Below are positions 1-6,494 of a stretch of DNA of 33,584 nucleotides, one piece after another (the first letter of the stretch is position 1; every line of letters starts with the position of its first letter). The position numbers and the translations under genes are program-made. The DNA lies in the NCBI GenBank assembly GCA_900316275.1, contig ONCF01000021.1, positions 1 to 33,584 of the forward strand, read 5' to 3'. A model generated the notes under the pieces. The model saw only the letters and a list, made by a program, of their open reading frames with translations, did not search any database and had not been told where the DNA came from. This DNA is from an uncultured Veillonellaceae bacterium (GTDB lineage: Bacteria; Bacillota; Negativicutes; Selenomonadales; Selenomonadaceae).

Positions 1-7
1 ATAAAAG

Positions 8-1291
8 TTGAGTAAGTTGCAGAAAATCATCGCCGGCATCGCAGCTGTATGCTTTGTCTTCTTCGGCTTTGTGGTGTTCCGCATCGCCGCCCAGCCGAAT
101 GACAACAGCATCAAGCTGGCCCAGATTCCGGAAGATAAGAAATTGACGACCGAGGCGTACAAAGACGCCTATCCTTTAGAGTATGAGTCCTACATGAAGA
201 ACAATATGGGTGGTGAGTCCCCCACGGGCTACGGCGGCAGCGACCCCGGTAAATCCTACCTGGAGATGCAGCCGGAGATGCTCGAGAACTTCAAGGGCTA
301 CAAGTTCTCCATTCAGTACGATGTCGCGCGCGGTCATACGCACGCCGGTGAGGACTTCCTCGCGACGAAGCGTCTGCCGGGCCAGAAGGGCTCCTGCATT
401 ACCTGCAAGGGCTCGTATATGTATGATGTCTACTTCAAGCAGAGCGGCTGGGACTATGCTTCCAAGCCCATCGACGAGGTCGTAGCGCCGATTCAGGCTG
501 ACCAGTGGTTCGGCTGCTCCAGCTGCCACGATCCTGAGACGATGGAGCTCCGCGTCTATCAGCAGGGCTTCGTCGAGGCGATGGCCCGCCGTGGTGTCGA
601 CGTGAACAACGCGCCGCACAACGACAAGCGCGCCTATGTCTGCGCCCAGTGCCACAACGAGTACTACTTCATGAAGGAAGACGGCCGCGTCAACCATCCG
701 TGGGATAACGGCCTGGAGGCTGAGGACGAGTTCCAGTTCTATCAGAGCGGTCAGGCTGGCGGCTTCGAGCAGGATTGGGTACACCCCGACTCCAAGACGA
801 AGATGCTGAAAGCTCAGCATCCGGACTTCGAGATTTGGGCGACGAGCGTGCACGCCGAGAACGGCGTCACCTGTGTGGACTGCCATATGCCGTACATGCG
901 CAAAGACGGTCAGAAATACACGTCGCACTGGATGACGAGCCCGCTCAAGACGGTGCAGGAGTCCTGCCAGAAGTGCCACGACGAGCAGGCCCAGACGCTC
1001 ATCAACCGCGTCAAGACCATCCATGACAACAACTACAAGCTGCAGCGCACGGCCGGCCAGACGGTCGCCAAAGCCCACCTCGCCATCAAGGCCGCGATGG
1101 ACGCCGGTGTACCGGATGAGCAGCTGAACGGTGCCCGCCTGAAACTGCGCGAAGCTCAGTTCTATTGGGATTGGATTGCGGCCGAGAACGGCAACGGCTT
1201 CCATAACCCGGACAAGTGCATGCGCATCAGCGGTGAGGCCATCGACCTCGCGCACCAGGTTATCGAAGAGGCCAATTCGCTGCATAGATAA
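8..1291 (+). CDS. nrfA: Ammonia-forming cytochrome c nitrite reductase (pentaheme NrfA)
   Basis: Reduces nitrite to ammonium with six electrons at the outer face of the cytoplasmic membrane, normally fed by the quinol dehydrogenase NrfH. Five heme motifs are visible: the NrfA-specific CxxCK at C130-K134 (lysine-ligated catalytic heme), then CxxCH at about 170, 212, 289 and 320. Residues 6-28 form an uncleaved signal anchor or signal peptide. The TTG start is forced: an in-frame TAA lies at 2-4 and the next in-frame ATG is far inside the protein. The length (427 aa) is somewhat short for the family (about 440-480) but contains all hemes. nrfH would be expected just upstream, outside the window. 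A hairpin terminator follows. Confidence 0.96.
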   Translation: MSKLQKIIAGIAAVCFVFFGFVVFRIAAQPNDNSIKLAQIPEDKKLTTEAYKDAYPLEYESYMKNNMGGESPTGYGGSDPGKSYLEMQPEMLENFKGYKFSIQYDVARGHTHAGEDFLATKRLPGQKGSCITCKGSYMYDVYFKQSGWDYASKPIDEVVAPIQADQWFGCSSCHDPETMELRVYQQGFVEAMARRGVDVNNAPHNDKRAYVCAQCHNEYYFMKEDGRVNHPWDNGLEAEDEFQFYQSGQAGGFEQDWVHPDSKTKMLKAQHPDFEIWATSVHAENGVTCVDCHMPYMRKDGQKYTSHWMTSPLKTVQESCQKCHDEQAQTLINRVKTIHDNNYKLQRTAGQTVAKAHLAIKAAMDAGVPDEQLNGARLKLREAQFYWDWIAAENGNGFHNPDKCMRISGEAIDLAHQVIEEANSLHR

Positions 1292-1342
1292 TTAAGTCGG
1301 TTGCATGAGGCACGCACTGCCTACAAACAACGTATCAGCAAG

Positions 1343-1374
1343 AGCGCTCCCGCCCCGTGAGGGGTAGGAGCGCT
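1343..1374. terminator. Hairpin between convergent nrfA and moaC
   Basis: Arms AGCGCTCC and GGAGCGCT pair perfectly, with an inner CCCC/GGGG. It sits between convergent genes and probably serves both. The T-rich tail is weak on either strand. Confidence 0.65.
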
Positions 1375-1446
1375 ATTGCTTTGTGTTACGTATTTGGTTG
1401 GCAGCCTGTGTGGCTGGTAAGCGGTAGGTCTGGCCATAGGTGTGGT

Positions 1447-1929
1447 TTAGCGTACGAAGTCGCCGCTTTTGCCGCCGCTCTTTTGGTCGAGGTGGATGTA
1501 GCGGATTTCCATGCGTTTGTCGATGGCCTTGCACATGTCGTAGATGGTGAGCAGGGCAACGCTGACGCCGTGCAGGGCCTCCATCTCCACGCCGGTCTTG
1601 CCCGTGACCTTGACGGTGGCGATGGCCTTGACCGCACATTCCTCGGGCAGCATTTCGAAGTCAATGCTGCATTTTGCGATGGGCAGCGGGTGGCAGAGCG
1701 GGATAGTGGCGCTCGTGGCCTTGATGCCCATGATGCCCGCGATACGCGCGACGCCGAGCACGTCGCCTTTTTTCGCCGTGCCTTGCTCGATGGCGTCATA
1801 GACGGCCTGATTGACGGCGATGACGCCGCTGGCCGTGGCGATGCGGCAGGTATCCTGCTTGCCGCTCACGTCGACCATGATGGCCTGGCCCTGCGCGTCG
1901 AAATGGGTGAGTCCGTGATTAGGTTCCAT
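1447..1929 (-). CDS. moaC: Cyclic pyranopterin monophosphate synthase MoaC
   Basis: Second step of molybdenum cofactor synthesis: converts 3',8-cyclo-7,8-dihydro-GTP (the MoaA product) to cyclic pyranopterin monophosphate in the cytosol. Family signatures visible are LTHFD near the N-terminus, the IPLCHPLPI segment and the stretch KTGVEMEAL. The start is the ATG at 1929, because AAAGGAG lies 8 bases before it. An upstream in-frame ATG at 1950 would place that Shine-Dalgarno inside the coding sequence. This gives 160 aa, the usual family length. It stands alone here, with no other moa or mog gene in the window, and is divergent from rpiB across about 300 bases. Confidence 0.95.
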   Translation of the reverse strand: MEPNHGLTHFDAQGQAIMVDVSGKQDTCRIATASGVIAVNQAVYDAIEQGTAKKGDVLGVARIAGIMGIKATSATIPLCHPLPIAKCSIDFEMLPEECAVKAIATVKVTGKTGVEMEALHGVSVALLTIYDMCKAIDKRMEIRYIHLDQKSGGKSGDFVR

Positions 1930-2011
1930 AGTATCGGCTCCTTTATGCATGTATATGCTTTGACGAAAAGTCTGTTACCACCATTTTAGCATAAGCGGCG
2001 CGGCCTGCCTA

Positions 2012-2023
2012 TGCGTTAACGCA
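2012..2023. promoter_or_regulatory. 12-bp perfect palindrome upstream of moaC
   Basis: TGCGTTAACGCA lies upstream of moaC, about 20 bases beyond a TAAAAT that could be a -10. It could be an operator, but no regulator is identified. Confidence 0.3.
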
Positions 2024-2028
2024 CGTGT

Positions 2029-2124
2029 GGGCACAGATTTATGGGCGCAGACAGGTGTGAGGGCACATTTTTCATCATAGGCACAGTTTACTTGAGCACA
2101 GACGCGGGTGAGAGGCAAATTTTA
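2029..2124. repeat. Imperfect tandem repeat, two units of about 45 bp
   Basis: Unit A spans 2029-2072 and unit B spans 2079-2124. Both follow the pattern (A/G)GGCACAG...GAGCACAGAC or GGCGCAGAC, then GGTGNGAG(G)G, then a T-run. It lies between divergent moaC and rpiB. Most of the gene-free stretch 1930-2225 is this repeat plus the palindrome at 2012. Confidence 0.6.
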
Positions 2125-2225
2125 CGCGCAAAAAGCCTTGCTTTGTGGTACACTATAAGCAGTATGGATTTTTAACGGAACGGTTTTTTACGAACGGTTT
2201 TCCGAGGAGAAAGGTGGACTCAGTG

Positions 2226-2693
2226 ATGAGGATTACGATTGGCAGCGACCACGGTGCGGTGCAGCTAAAGGAAGAAGTCAAGATGGTGCTGAAGGAGTTC
2301 GGTGACATCGAGGTCAAGGACGTGGGCACGTTCGGCACGACGTCGGTGGATTACCCCGATATCGCGGCGAAGGTCTGCGCCGACGTCGTGAGCGGCGAGG
2401 CAGACCGGGGCATCGTGCTCTGCGGCACGGGCATCGGCATCTCCATTGCCGCGAATAAAATCAAGGGTATCCGCTGCGCACTCTGCAACGACGTGTACTC
2501 GGCGAAGATGTCGCGTCACCACAACGATGCGAACGTGCTCGCCATGGGCGGCCGTGTGCTCGGCTTTGGCCCGGCGGGCGAGATTGTGCGCGCCTGGGTG
2601 ACGACGGAGTTCGATGGCGGCCGTCACGAGCGCCGCGTGGGCAAAATCGCCGCGTTGGAGGAGAATTTCGGCAAAGGAGAGGCAAATGGCTGA
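2226..2693 (+). CDS. rpiB: Ribose-5-phosphate isomerase B
   Basis: Interconverts ribose 5-phosphate and ribulose 5-phosphate in the pentose phosphate pathway. RpiB/LacAB features are visible: the N-terminal SDHG followed by LKEEV, the catalytic cysteine in [12 protein letters not shown], and the stretch from CNDVYSA to [13 protein letters not shown]. The ATG at 2226 gives 155 aa and has AAAGGTGG 8 bases upstream; an in-frame GTG at 2214 is a less likely alternative. Its 3' end overlaps upp by 8 bases, so the two are translationally coupled and supply phosphoribosyl metabolism together. Confidence 0.95.
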   Translation: MRITIGSDHGAVQLKEEVKMVLKEFGDIEVKDVGTFGTTSVDYPDIAAKVCADVVSGEADRGIVLCGTGIGISIAANKIKGIRCALCNDVYSAKMSRHHNDANVLAMGGRVLGFGPAGEIVRAWVTTEFDGGRHERRVGKIAALEENFGKGEANG

Positions 2694-3324
2694 GGAACTC
2701 AAAGTACATCTCATTGACCACCCGCTCATCCAGCACAAGCTGACGCTCATGCGGCGCAAAGAGACGGGGACGAAGGATTTCCGCGAGCTGCTCGAGGAAA
2801 TCGCCATGCTCATGACGTACGAAATCGCGCGCGATTTCCCGCTCGAGGACGTGGAGATTGAGACGCCGGTCGCGAAGTGCCACGGCAAGAAGCTCTCGGG
2901 CAAGAAAATCGGCGTCGTGCCCATCCTGCGCGCGGGCCTCGGCATGCTGAACGGTGTCGTGAACATGATTCCGGCGGCGCGCGTGGGCCATATCGGTCTC
3001 TACCGCGACCCGGAGACGCTGAAACCGGTGGAGTACTACTGCAAGCTGCCGAACGATGTGGCGGAGCGCACGCTGCTCGTCGTCGACCCTATGCTCGCGA
3101 CGGGCGGCAGTGCAGCGGCCGCGCTGGATCTGCTGAAGCAGCACGGCGCGAAAAACATCATCCTCATGTGCCTCGTCTCGGCCCCGGAGGGTATCCGTGT
3201 CGTGAATAAAGAGCACCCCGACGTGCCGCTCTACGTCGCGGCCATCGACGAGCGCCTGAACGACAAAGGCTACATCGTCCCCGGCCTCGGCGACGCCGGC
3301 GACCGCATTTTCGGTACAGTGTAA
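2686..3324 (+). CDS. upp: Uracil phosphoribosyltransferase
   Basis: Salvages uracil: uracil + PRPP gives UMP + diphosphate. The PRPP-binding loop is visible as [14 protein letters not shown], and the uracil-binding end as [10 protein letters not shown] at the C-terminus. The start is ATG 2686 behind AAAGGAGA at 2673-2680, inside the last codons of rpiB. The protein is 212 aa, matching the family (about 209). ychF follows 13 bases later, consistent with an rpiB-upp-ychF operon. Confidence 0.96.
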   Translation: MAEELKVHLIDHPLIQHKLTLMRRKETGTKDFRELLEEIAMLMTYEIARDFPLEDVEIETPVAKCHGKKLSGKKIGVVPILRAGLGMLNGVVNMIPAARVGHIGLYRDPETLKPVEYYCKLPNDVAERTLLVVDPMLATGGSAAAALDLLKQHGAKNIILMCLVSAPEGIRVVNKEHPDVPLYVAAIDERLNDKGYIVPGLGDAGDRIFGTV

Positions 3325-3337
3325 AGGTGGAATAAAT

Positions 3338-4444
3338 TTGAGCAATTTAGAAGTAGGCATCGTGGGCCTGCCCAATGTGGGCAAGAGCACGTTGTTCAAT
3401 GCGATTACGAAGGCGGGCGCCGAGGCGGCGAACTTCCCGTTCTGCACGATTGAGCCGAACGTGGGCGTCGTGGCCGTGCCCGACCCGCGTCTGCAGGTTC
3501 TGCACGAGCTCTACAACTCGAAGAAGACGACGCCGGCCTCCGTGCGCTTCGTCGACATCGCGGGCCTCGTGAAGGGTGCCTCCAAGGGCGAAGGTCTCGG
3601 CAACAAGTTCCTCGAGCACATCCGTCAGGTGGACGCCGTGGCGCATGTCGTGCGCTGCTTTGAGGACGCAAATATCACGCACGTGGAGGGCAGTGTCGAT
3701 CCGCTGCGCGACATCGACATCATCCAGACGGAGCTCTGCCTCGCCGACCTCGAAATCGTCGAGAAACGCATTATGAAGCTCGCGAAAATTGCGAAATCGG
3801 GCTCGAAGGAGGCGCGCGTGGAGGACGAAATCCTGCGTCGCATCAAGGCCAGCCTCGACGAGGCACAGCCCGCGCGTCAGGTGGAGCTCACGGACGACGA
3901 GCTAGCCATGATTAAAGAGATGAACCTGCTCACGCTGAAGCCGACGCTCTATGTCTGCAACGTGGCCGAGGACGAGGTCGCGACGGCCTGGGACGAGAAC
4001 GCCTACGTGCAGCAGGTCAAGGAGTTCGCGGCCAAAGAGGGCGCGCAGGTCGTGGCCATCTCCGCGAAAGTGGAGTCGGAAATCGCCGAGCTCGACCCCG
4101 AGGAGGCGCAGGCGTTCCTCGAGGACCTCGGCGAAAAGGAGAGCGGCCTCGACCGCCTCATCAAGGCGGCGTTTGACCTGCTCGGCCTGCAGACGTTCCT
4201 CACGGCCGGCCCCGACGAGTGCCGCGCCTGGACCATCGTCAAGGGCACGACGGCGCCGAAAGCAGCTGGCAAAATCCACACGGATTTCGAGCGCGGTTTC
4301 ATCCGCGCCGAGGTCGTAAACTACGACGACCTCGTATCGAACGGCAGTGTGGCCGCCGCGCGCGAAAAAGGCCTCGTGCGCGTCGAGGGCAAGGACTACG
4401 TCATGCAGAACGGCGACGTAGTCAACTTCCGCTTTAATGTATAA
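3338..4444 (+). CDS. ychF: Ribosome-binding ATPase YchF (OLA1 family)
   Basis: A TRAFAC-class P-loop protein that prefers ATP and binds ribosomes. The Walker [10 protein letters not shown] begins at about residue 10, the switch region reads [10 protein letters not shown], and [17 protein letters not shown] is the Obg/YchF G3 region. The C-terminal TGS domain ends in [17 protein letters not shown]. The start is TTG at 3338, with AAAGGTGG 7 bases upstream. At 368 aa it is full length. Its stop is only 4 bases before the promoter of the small antitoxin RNA, and no separate terminator intervenes, so ychF transcripts should run through that RNA to the hairpin at 4538. Confidence 0.97.
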   Translation: MSNLEVGIVGLPNVGKSTLFNAITKAGAEAANFPFCTIEPNVGVVAVPDPRLQVLHELYNSKKTTPASVRFVDIAGLVKGASKGEGLGNKFLEHIRQVDAVAHVVRCFEDANITHVEGSVDPLRDIDIIQTELCLADLEIVEKRIMKLAKIAKSGSKEARVEDEILRRIKASLDEAQPARQVELTDDELAMIKEMNLLTLKPTLYVCNVAEDEVATAWDENAYVQQVKEFAAKEGAQVVAISAKVESEIAELDPEEAQAFLEDLGEKESGLDRLIKAAFDLLGLQTFLTAGPDECRAWTIVKGTTAPKAAGKIHTDFERGFIRAEVVNYDDLVSNGSVAAAREKGLVRVEGKDYVMQNGDVVNFRFNV

Positions 4445-4448
4445 GAAC

Positions 4449-4476
4449 TTGCATTTTGGGCTATAAATGCTATAAT
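4449..4476 (+). promoter_or_regulatory. Strong sigma-A promoter of the locus-1 antitoxin RNA
   Basis: TTGCAT (4449-4454), a 16-base spacer, then TATAAT (4471-4476). Predicted start of transcription is near 4483. Confidence 0.7.
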
Positions 4477-4482
4477 TAAAGC

Positions 4483-4578
4483 TGACAGAGGATTTGATAG
4501 GAAGTTAAAGGTAGCATTTGCTCACCGGTAACGCAAAAAGCCCCCCGCAAAGTAGGACGTGCGGGGGGCTTCTTGTTG
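4483..4578 (+). ncRNA. Candidate antitoxin RNA of a par-like type I system
   Basis: A roughly 95-nt RNA predicted between a near-consensus promoter and a 12-bp terminator hairpin; no ORF is needed to explain it. It carries AGCATTTGCTCACC (4513-4526) directly followed by CGGTAACGCA (4526-4535). The first segment is the exact complement of the toxin mRNA ribosome-binding site and start codon region. The second can pair, with one G-U, with the predicted extreme 5' end of the toxin mRNA. This is the DRa/DRb arrangement of the pAD1 par antitoxin RNA II. Expression is inferred, not seen. Confidence 0.6.
4538..4571. terminator. Bidirectional terminator shared by locus-1 toxin and antitoxin
   Basis: A 12-bp stem (4538-4549 with 4560-4571, C6/G6 core) with a 10-base loop. 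The minus-strand tail is CTTTTTG and the plus-strand tail CTTCTTGTT. It terminates the antitoxin RNA and ychF read-through on one side and the toxin mRNA on the other. Confidence 0.8.
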
Positions 4579-4592
4579 GGTTGTTACGGCAA

Positions 4593-4682
4593 TCACCGTC
4601 TGTCGAACCACTTGTTAATGCGATGTGAAATCACATTAGCCATGACAGAAGAGAGGACCGAGAGGAAAAAATAAAGAAGCAT
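4593..4682 (-). CDS. Candidate 29-aa membrane toxin peptide (type I, Fst/par-like)
   Basis: A 29-residue ORF. Residues 2-18 are hydrophobic (LLYFFLSVLSSVMANVI), enough for one membrane helix, and are followed by a short basic tail ending KWFDRR. The ATG has AAAGGAGGTGA 4 bases upstream, an almost perfect anti-Shine-Dalgarno match that strongly supports translation. The size, hydrophobicity and polar end resemble Fst-type peptides, which damage membranes when overproduced. It has its own promoter (4729-4758) and a terminator after the stop. It lies directly downstream of the amidase gene on the same strand, so read-through is possible. Toxicity is inference; homology to Fst is by character and architecture, not by alignment. 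Confidence 0.65.
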   Translation of the reverse strand: MLLYFFLSVLSSVMANVISHRINKWFDRR

Positions 4683-4728
4683 TTGCTCACCTCCTTTACT
4701 GTTACCAGTTTGGGGCGGCAACGCATTT

Positions 4729-4758
4729 ATTATACCACAGGTAGTGGACACCTGACTA
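4729..4758 (-). promoter_or_regulatory. Promoter of the locus-1 toxin
   Basis: On the minus strand: TAGTCA (4753-4758), an 18-base spacer and a consensus TATAAT (4729-4734), with a TGTGG just upstream. The spacer contains GTGTCCAC, also present in the locus-2 toxin promoter. The flank also forms GTAGT/ACTAC arms (4741-4745, 4755-4759). Predicted start is near 4722. Confidence 0.6.
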
Positions 4759-4760
4759 CA

Positions 4761-5549
4761 TCATTTTGTTTTGTATACATCCTCGCGCCGGTCGGCGAAT
4801 ACATTGAGCGTTTGGCGGATTTGTGTGCGCAGGATGAGGCGCAAATTGGCCTGCAGGATGGCCTCGTCTTCGTCCGCGACGGCGAGGATCTCGCCCCAGG
4901 GGTCGATGATGGTGGAGTGGCCGGCGAGCGGCTGGCCGTCGGGCTGGGTGCCGCAGGCGTTGCAGGCCACGACCCAGATCTGGTTCTCGATGGCGCGGGC
5001 GCGCAGCAGCGTCTGCCAGTGGATGAGGCGGCGCGTGGGCCACTCGGCGGGCACGAACAGCACGCTGATGTCCTGCAGCGCGAGCGCGCGGGCGGCCTCA
5101 GGGAAACGGATATCGTAGCAGACGAGCACGCCGCATTTCACGCCGTCCAGCGTAAAGGTCACGAGCTTGTCGCCGGGCGTGAAGTCTTTGTCCTCGCCCG
5201 CGAGCGAGAAGAGGTGCGTCTTGTGGTACGTTGTGACCTGCTGGCCCTCGCGGTCGAAGATGTAGCAGGTGTTGAAGACCTGCGCGCCGATGACGTTGGC
5301 GACGGTGCCGCCGACGATATTTACCTGATGCTCACGCGCGAGGCGGGCGAGTGCGCGGCGTGACTCCGTGCCGTCGGGGTCGGCGTAGTCGCGGATGGGC
5401 TGCGGGTAAAAGCCGAGCCGCCAGAGCTCGGGCAGCAGGAGCACGTCGGGGCGGCTAGCACAGGCCTGCTCCGTCAGGCGGTACATCGTGGCGAGATTTT
5501 TCGCGGCCGCGCCGGGCAGCACCGGCATTTGCAGGACGGCGACTTTCAT
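4761..5549 (-). CDS. Carbon-nitrogen hydrolase (nitrilase superfamily, omega-amidase-like)
   Basis: Hydrolyses a C-N bond of a small amide via a cysteine thioester. The Glu-Lys-Cys triad is visible: E in LLPELW (about residue 41), K in YHKTHLF (about 110), C in LVCYDIRFPE (about 144). The later EWPTRR and RAIENQ segments fit the omega-amidase/YafV-like branch, which acts on alpha-ketoglutaramate-type substrates, though substrate is not certain. The start is ATG 5549 with GAGGTG upstream; the longer reading frame to 5633 overlaps the divergent neighbour and has no support. The protein is 262 aa, normal for the family. It has no clear terminator, so transcripts may extend into the small toxin ORF. 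Confidence 0.9.
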   Translation of the reverse strand: MKVAVLQMPVLPGAAAKNLATMYRLTEQACASRPDVLLLPELWRLGFYPQPIRDYADPDGTESRRALARLAREHQVNIVGGTVANVIGAQVFNTCYIFDREGQQVTTYHKTHLFSLAGEDKDFTPGDKLVTFTLDGVKCGVLVCYDIRFPEAARALALQDISVLFVPAEWPTRRLIHWQTLLRARAIENQIWVVACNACGTQPDGQPLAGHSTIIDPWGEILAVADEDEAILQANLRLILRTQIRQTLNVFADRREDVYKTK

Positions 5550-5621
5550 ATTGCACCTCGTTGTCAAATAGCATAAAATAAACAGGAACGTACGGCAGAA
5601 CGGTGAACGGAGGGGACGTAT

Positions 5622-5891
5622 ATGCAACAGCACGCAGCGCCGGAGACCAGCACACAGGCGGCTGAAGCCAAAACCACGCCAGCCAGCCAGCCTTCACAGG
5701 TGGCACAGCCGAAATATCAGGTGGGCGATATCGTACGCATGAAGAAGAAGCATCCCTGCGGCAGTTTTACCTGGGAAATTTTACGTACGGGGATGGATTT
5801 CCGTCTGAAATGCACAGGCTGTGGGCATGTGATTATGCTCGAGCGAAAAAAATTCGAGAAAATGTCACGGGGTATGGTTGAACATTTGTAA
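5622..5891 (+). CDS. DUF951 family protein with N-terminal extension
   Basis: Residues about 31-89 are a typical DUF951 domain: YQVGDIVRMKKKHPCGS, WEILRTGMDFRLKC, then GCGHVIMLERKKFEK. The conserved cysteines in HPCGS and CTGCG suggest a small zinc- or nucleic-acid-binding fold. The function is unknown; in other Firmicutes it often neighbours ychF. The first 30 residues are an Ala/Gln/Thr/Pro-rich tail not part of the domain. The ATG at 5622 has GGAGGGGA just upstream, so the extension appears to be translated. Divergent from the amidase across 72 bases. Confidence 0.88.
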   Translation: MQQHAAPETSTQAAEAKTTPASQPSQVAQPKYQVGDIVRMKKKHPCGSFTWEILRTGMDFRLKCTGCGHVIMLERKKFEKMSRGMVEHL

Positions 5892-5904
5892 ACCTGCGAA
5901 CCCT

Positions 5905-5933
5905 TGCGCGCTAACGGTTAGCGCGCCTTTTTT
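5905..5933 (+). terminator. Rho-independent terminator after the DUF951 gene
   Basis: Arms GCGCGCTA/TAGCGCGC around a 5-base loop, followed by CTTTTTT. Confidence 0.9.
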
Positions 5934-5990
5934 GTACCTCCATTATAACATAAAAATGCAGTATACAGGGAAAATGCAACTTTTTTACCC

Positions 5991-6019
5991 TTGCCAAGAA
6001 CTTTTGCTTGTGTTATCAT
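5991..6019 (+). promoter_or_regulatory. Promoter of the free-standing structured RNA
   Basis: TTGCCA (5991-5996), a 17-base spacer, TATCAT (6014-6019). Predicted start is near 6026. Confidence 0.6.
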
Positions 6020-6025
6020 ACAAAA

Positions 6026-6186
6026 CCTGTTCGCCACTGGGGGACAGACTTACGAGGTAACATGGCAACTTGTAAGGAACATCCTGTTTGGCCGTCTGAA
6101 GTTCGCCTGGTAATGACGCCACATCCGACAAGATTATAGTAGATCAGGCAAAGGCTGCGCCCCTGCGGGTGCAGTCTTTGTTTTTA
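6026..6186 (+). ncRNA. Free-standing structured RNA sharing the porin-leader hairpin
   Basis: About 160 nt between a 17-spaced promoter and an intrinsic terminator, with no plausible ORF. A rod-like fold can be drawn by hand: CAGAC (6045-6049) with GTCTG (6094-6098) encloses an 8-bp hairpin, CTTACGAG/CTTGTAAG, whose 12-nt loop (6057-6068) is GTAACATGGCAA. Outside it, ACTGGGGGAC pairs with GTTCGCCTGGT. The loop has the same length and pattern as the loops in the four porin leaders downstream. I considered 6S RNA (rod shape, UGUUCGC near the 5' end) but the length is short and the shared loop points to a link with the porins. No named RNA family is assigned. Confidence 0.55.
6155..6186 (+). terminator. 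Terminator of the free-standing RNA
   Basis: CTGCGCCC/GGGTGCAG (one G-U) with a 4-base loop, followed by TCTTTGTTTTTA. From here to 6321 I see no gene, only AT-rich spacer before the next promoter. Confidence 0.85.
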
Positions 6187-6321
6187 TTTCTTCCTATTAT
6201 ATATAGGAACTTTTGCACGCGTTTACACGCTGTTATTTTGGCTGGGGCAGAAAACTGCACGTCTCCGCGCATCCGCTGGCATGTATACAGGAAAGCGTCA
6301 AGAAAGTGTTCTCTGGGACAC

Positions 6322-6350
6322 TTGCAATCGGCTTATAAACATGTTATGAT
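6322..6350 (+). promoter_or_regulatory. Promoter of the first ompM-like gene
   Basis: TTGCAA, a 17-base spacer, TATGAT. Predicted start is near 6357, giving a leader of about 138 nt. Confidence 0.7.
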
Positions 6351-6356
6351 AGCACT

Positions 6357-6494
6357 AATCATTTGGTCACGGCCTAAAGACGGAGGAAACAAGGCAACTC
6401 CTAAGACAGGTCGAAACCGGTGAGAATGTTTCGCTTACGGAAACACTGACGCTTACAGTCGTGTTTTCCACTGTTTATGAGGAGGAGTATTTTT
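6357..6494 (+). promoter_or_regulatory. Structured leader of ompM-like gene 1
   Basis: Inner hairpin GGAG/CTCC (6382-6385, 6398-6401) with 12-nt loop GAAACAAGGCAA. The outer stem is TCACGG (6367-6372) with CCGGTGA (6417-6423, one bulge). A further TGTTTC/GAAACA hairpin follows before the ribosome-binding site. Confidence 0.6.

Larger units (their letters stand above)
4513..4725. repeat. Two direct repeats linking antitoxin RNA and toxin mRNA
   Basis: AGCATTTGCTCACC occurs at 4513-4526 and 4678-4691 (14/14 identical). CGGTAACGCA at 4526-4535 matches CGGCAACGCA at 4716-4725 (9/10). The two are adjacent in the antitoxin and separated by 24 bases in the toxin 5' region, where they cover the Shine-Dalgarno/start and the predicted mRNA 5' end. 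Confidence 0.85.

Noticed and set aside
176-1285. A 369-codon open frame antisense to nrfA
   Set aside because: A shadow of a GC-rich coding sequence; it has no family features or ribosome-binding site, while the opposite strand encodes an unmistakable pentaheme NrfA.
2138-2159. A promoter for rpiB around TTGCTT and TATAAG
   Set aside because: The hexamers are not at a workable spacing, and no -35 lies 16-18 bases before TATAAG. A promoter must exist nearby but I cannot place it.
5878-6060. A 60-codon ORF downstream of the DUF951 gene
   Set aside because: It starts inside the DUF951 gene, runs through its terminator and into the next promoter, and has no ribosome-binding site.
6026-6186. 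6S RNA as the identity of the stand-alone RNA
   Set aside because: The rod shape and a UGUUCGC near the 5' end suggested it, but the RNA is short for 6S and its apical loop matches the porin leaders. Kept only as an alternative to be tested.
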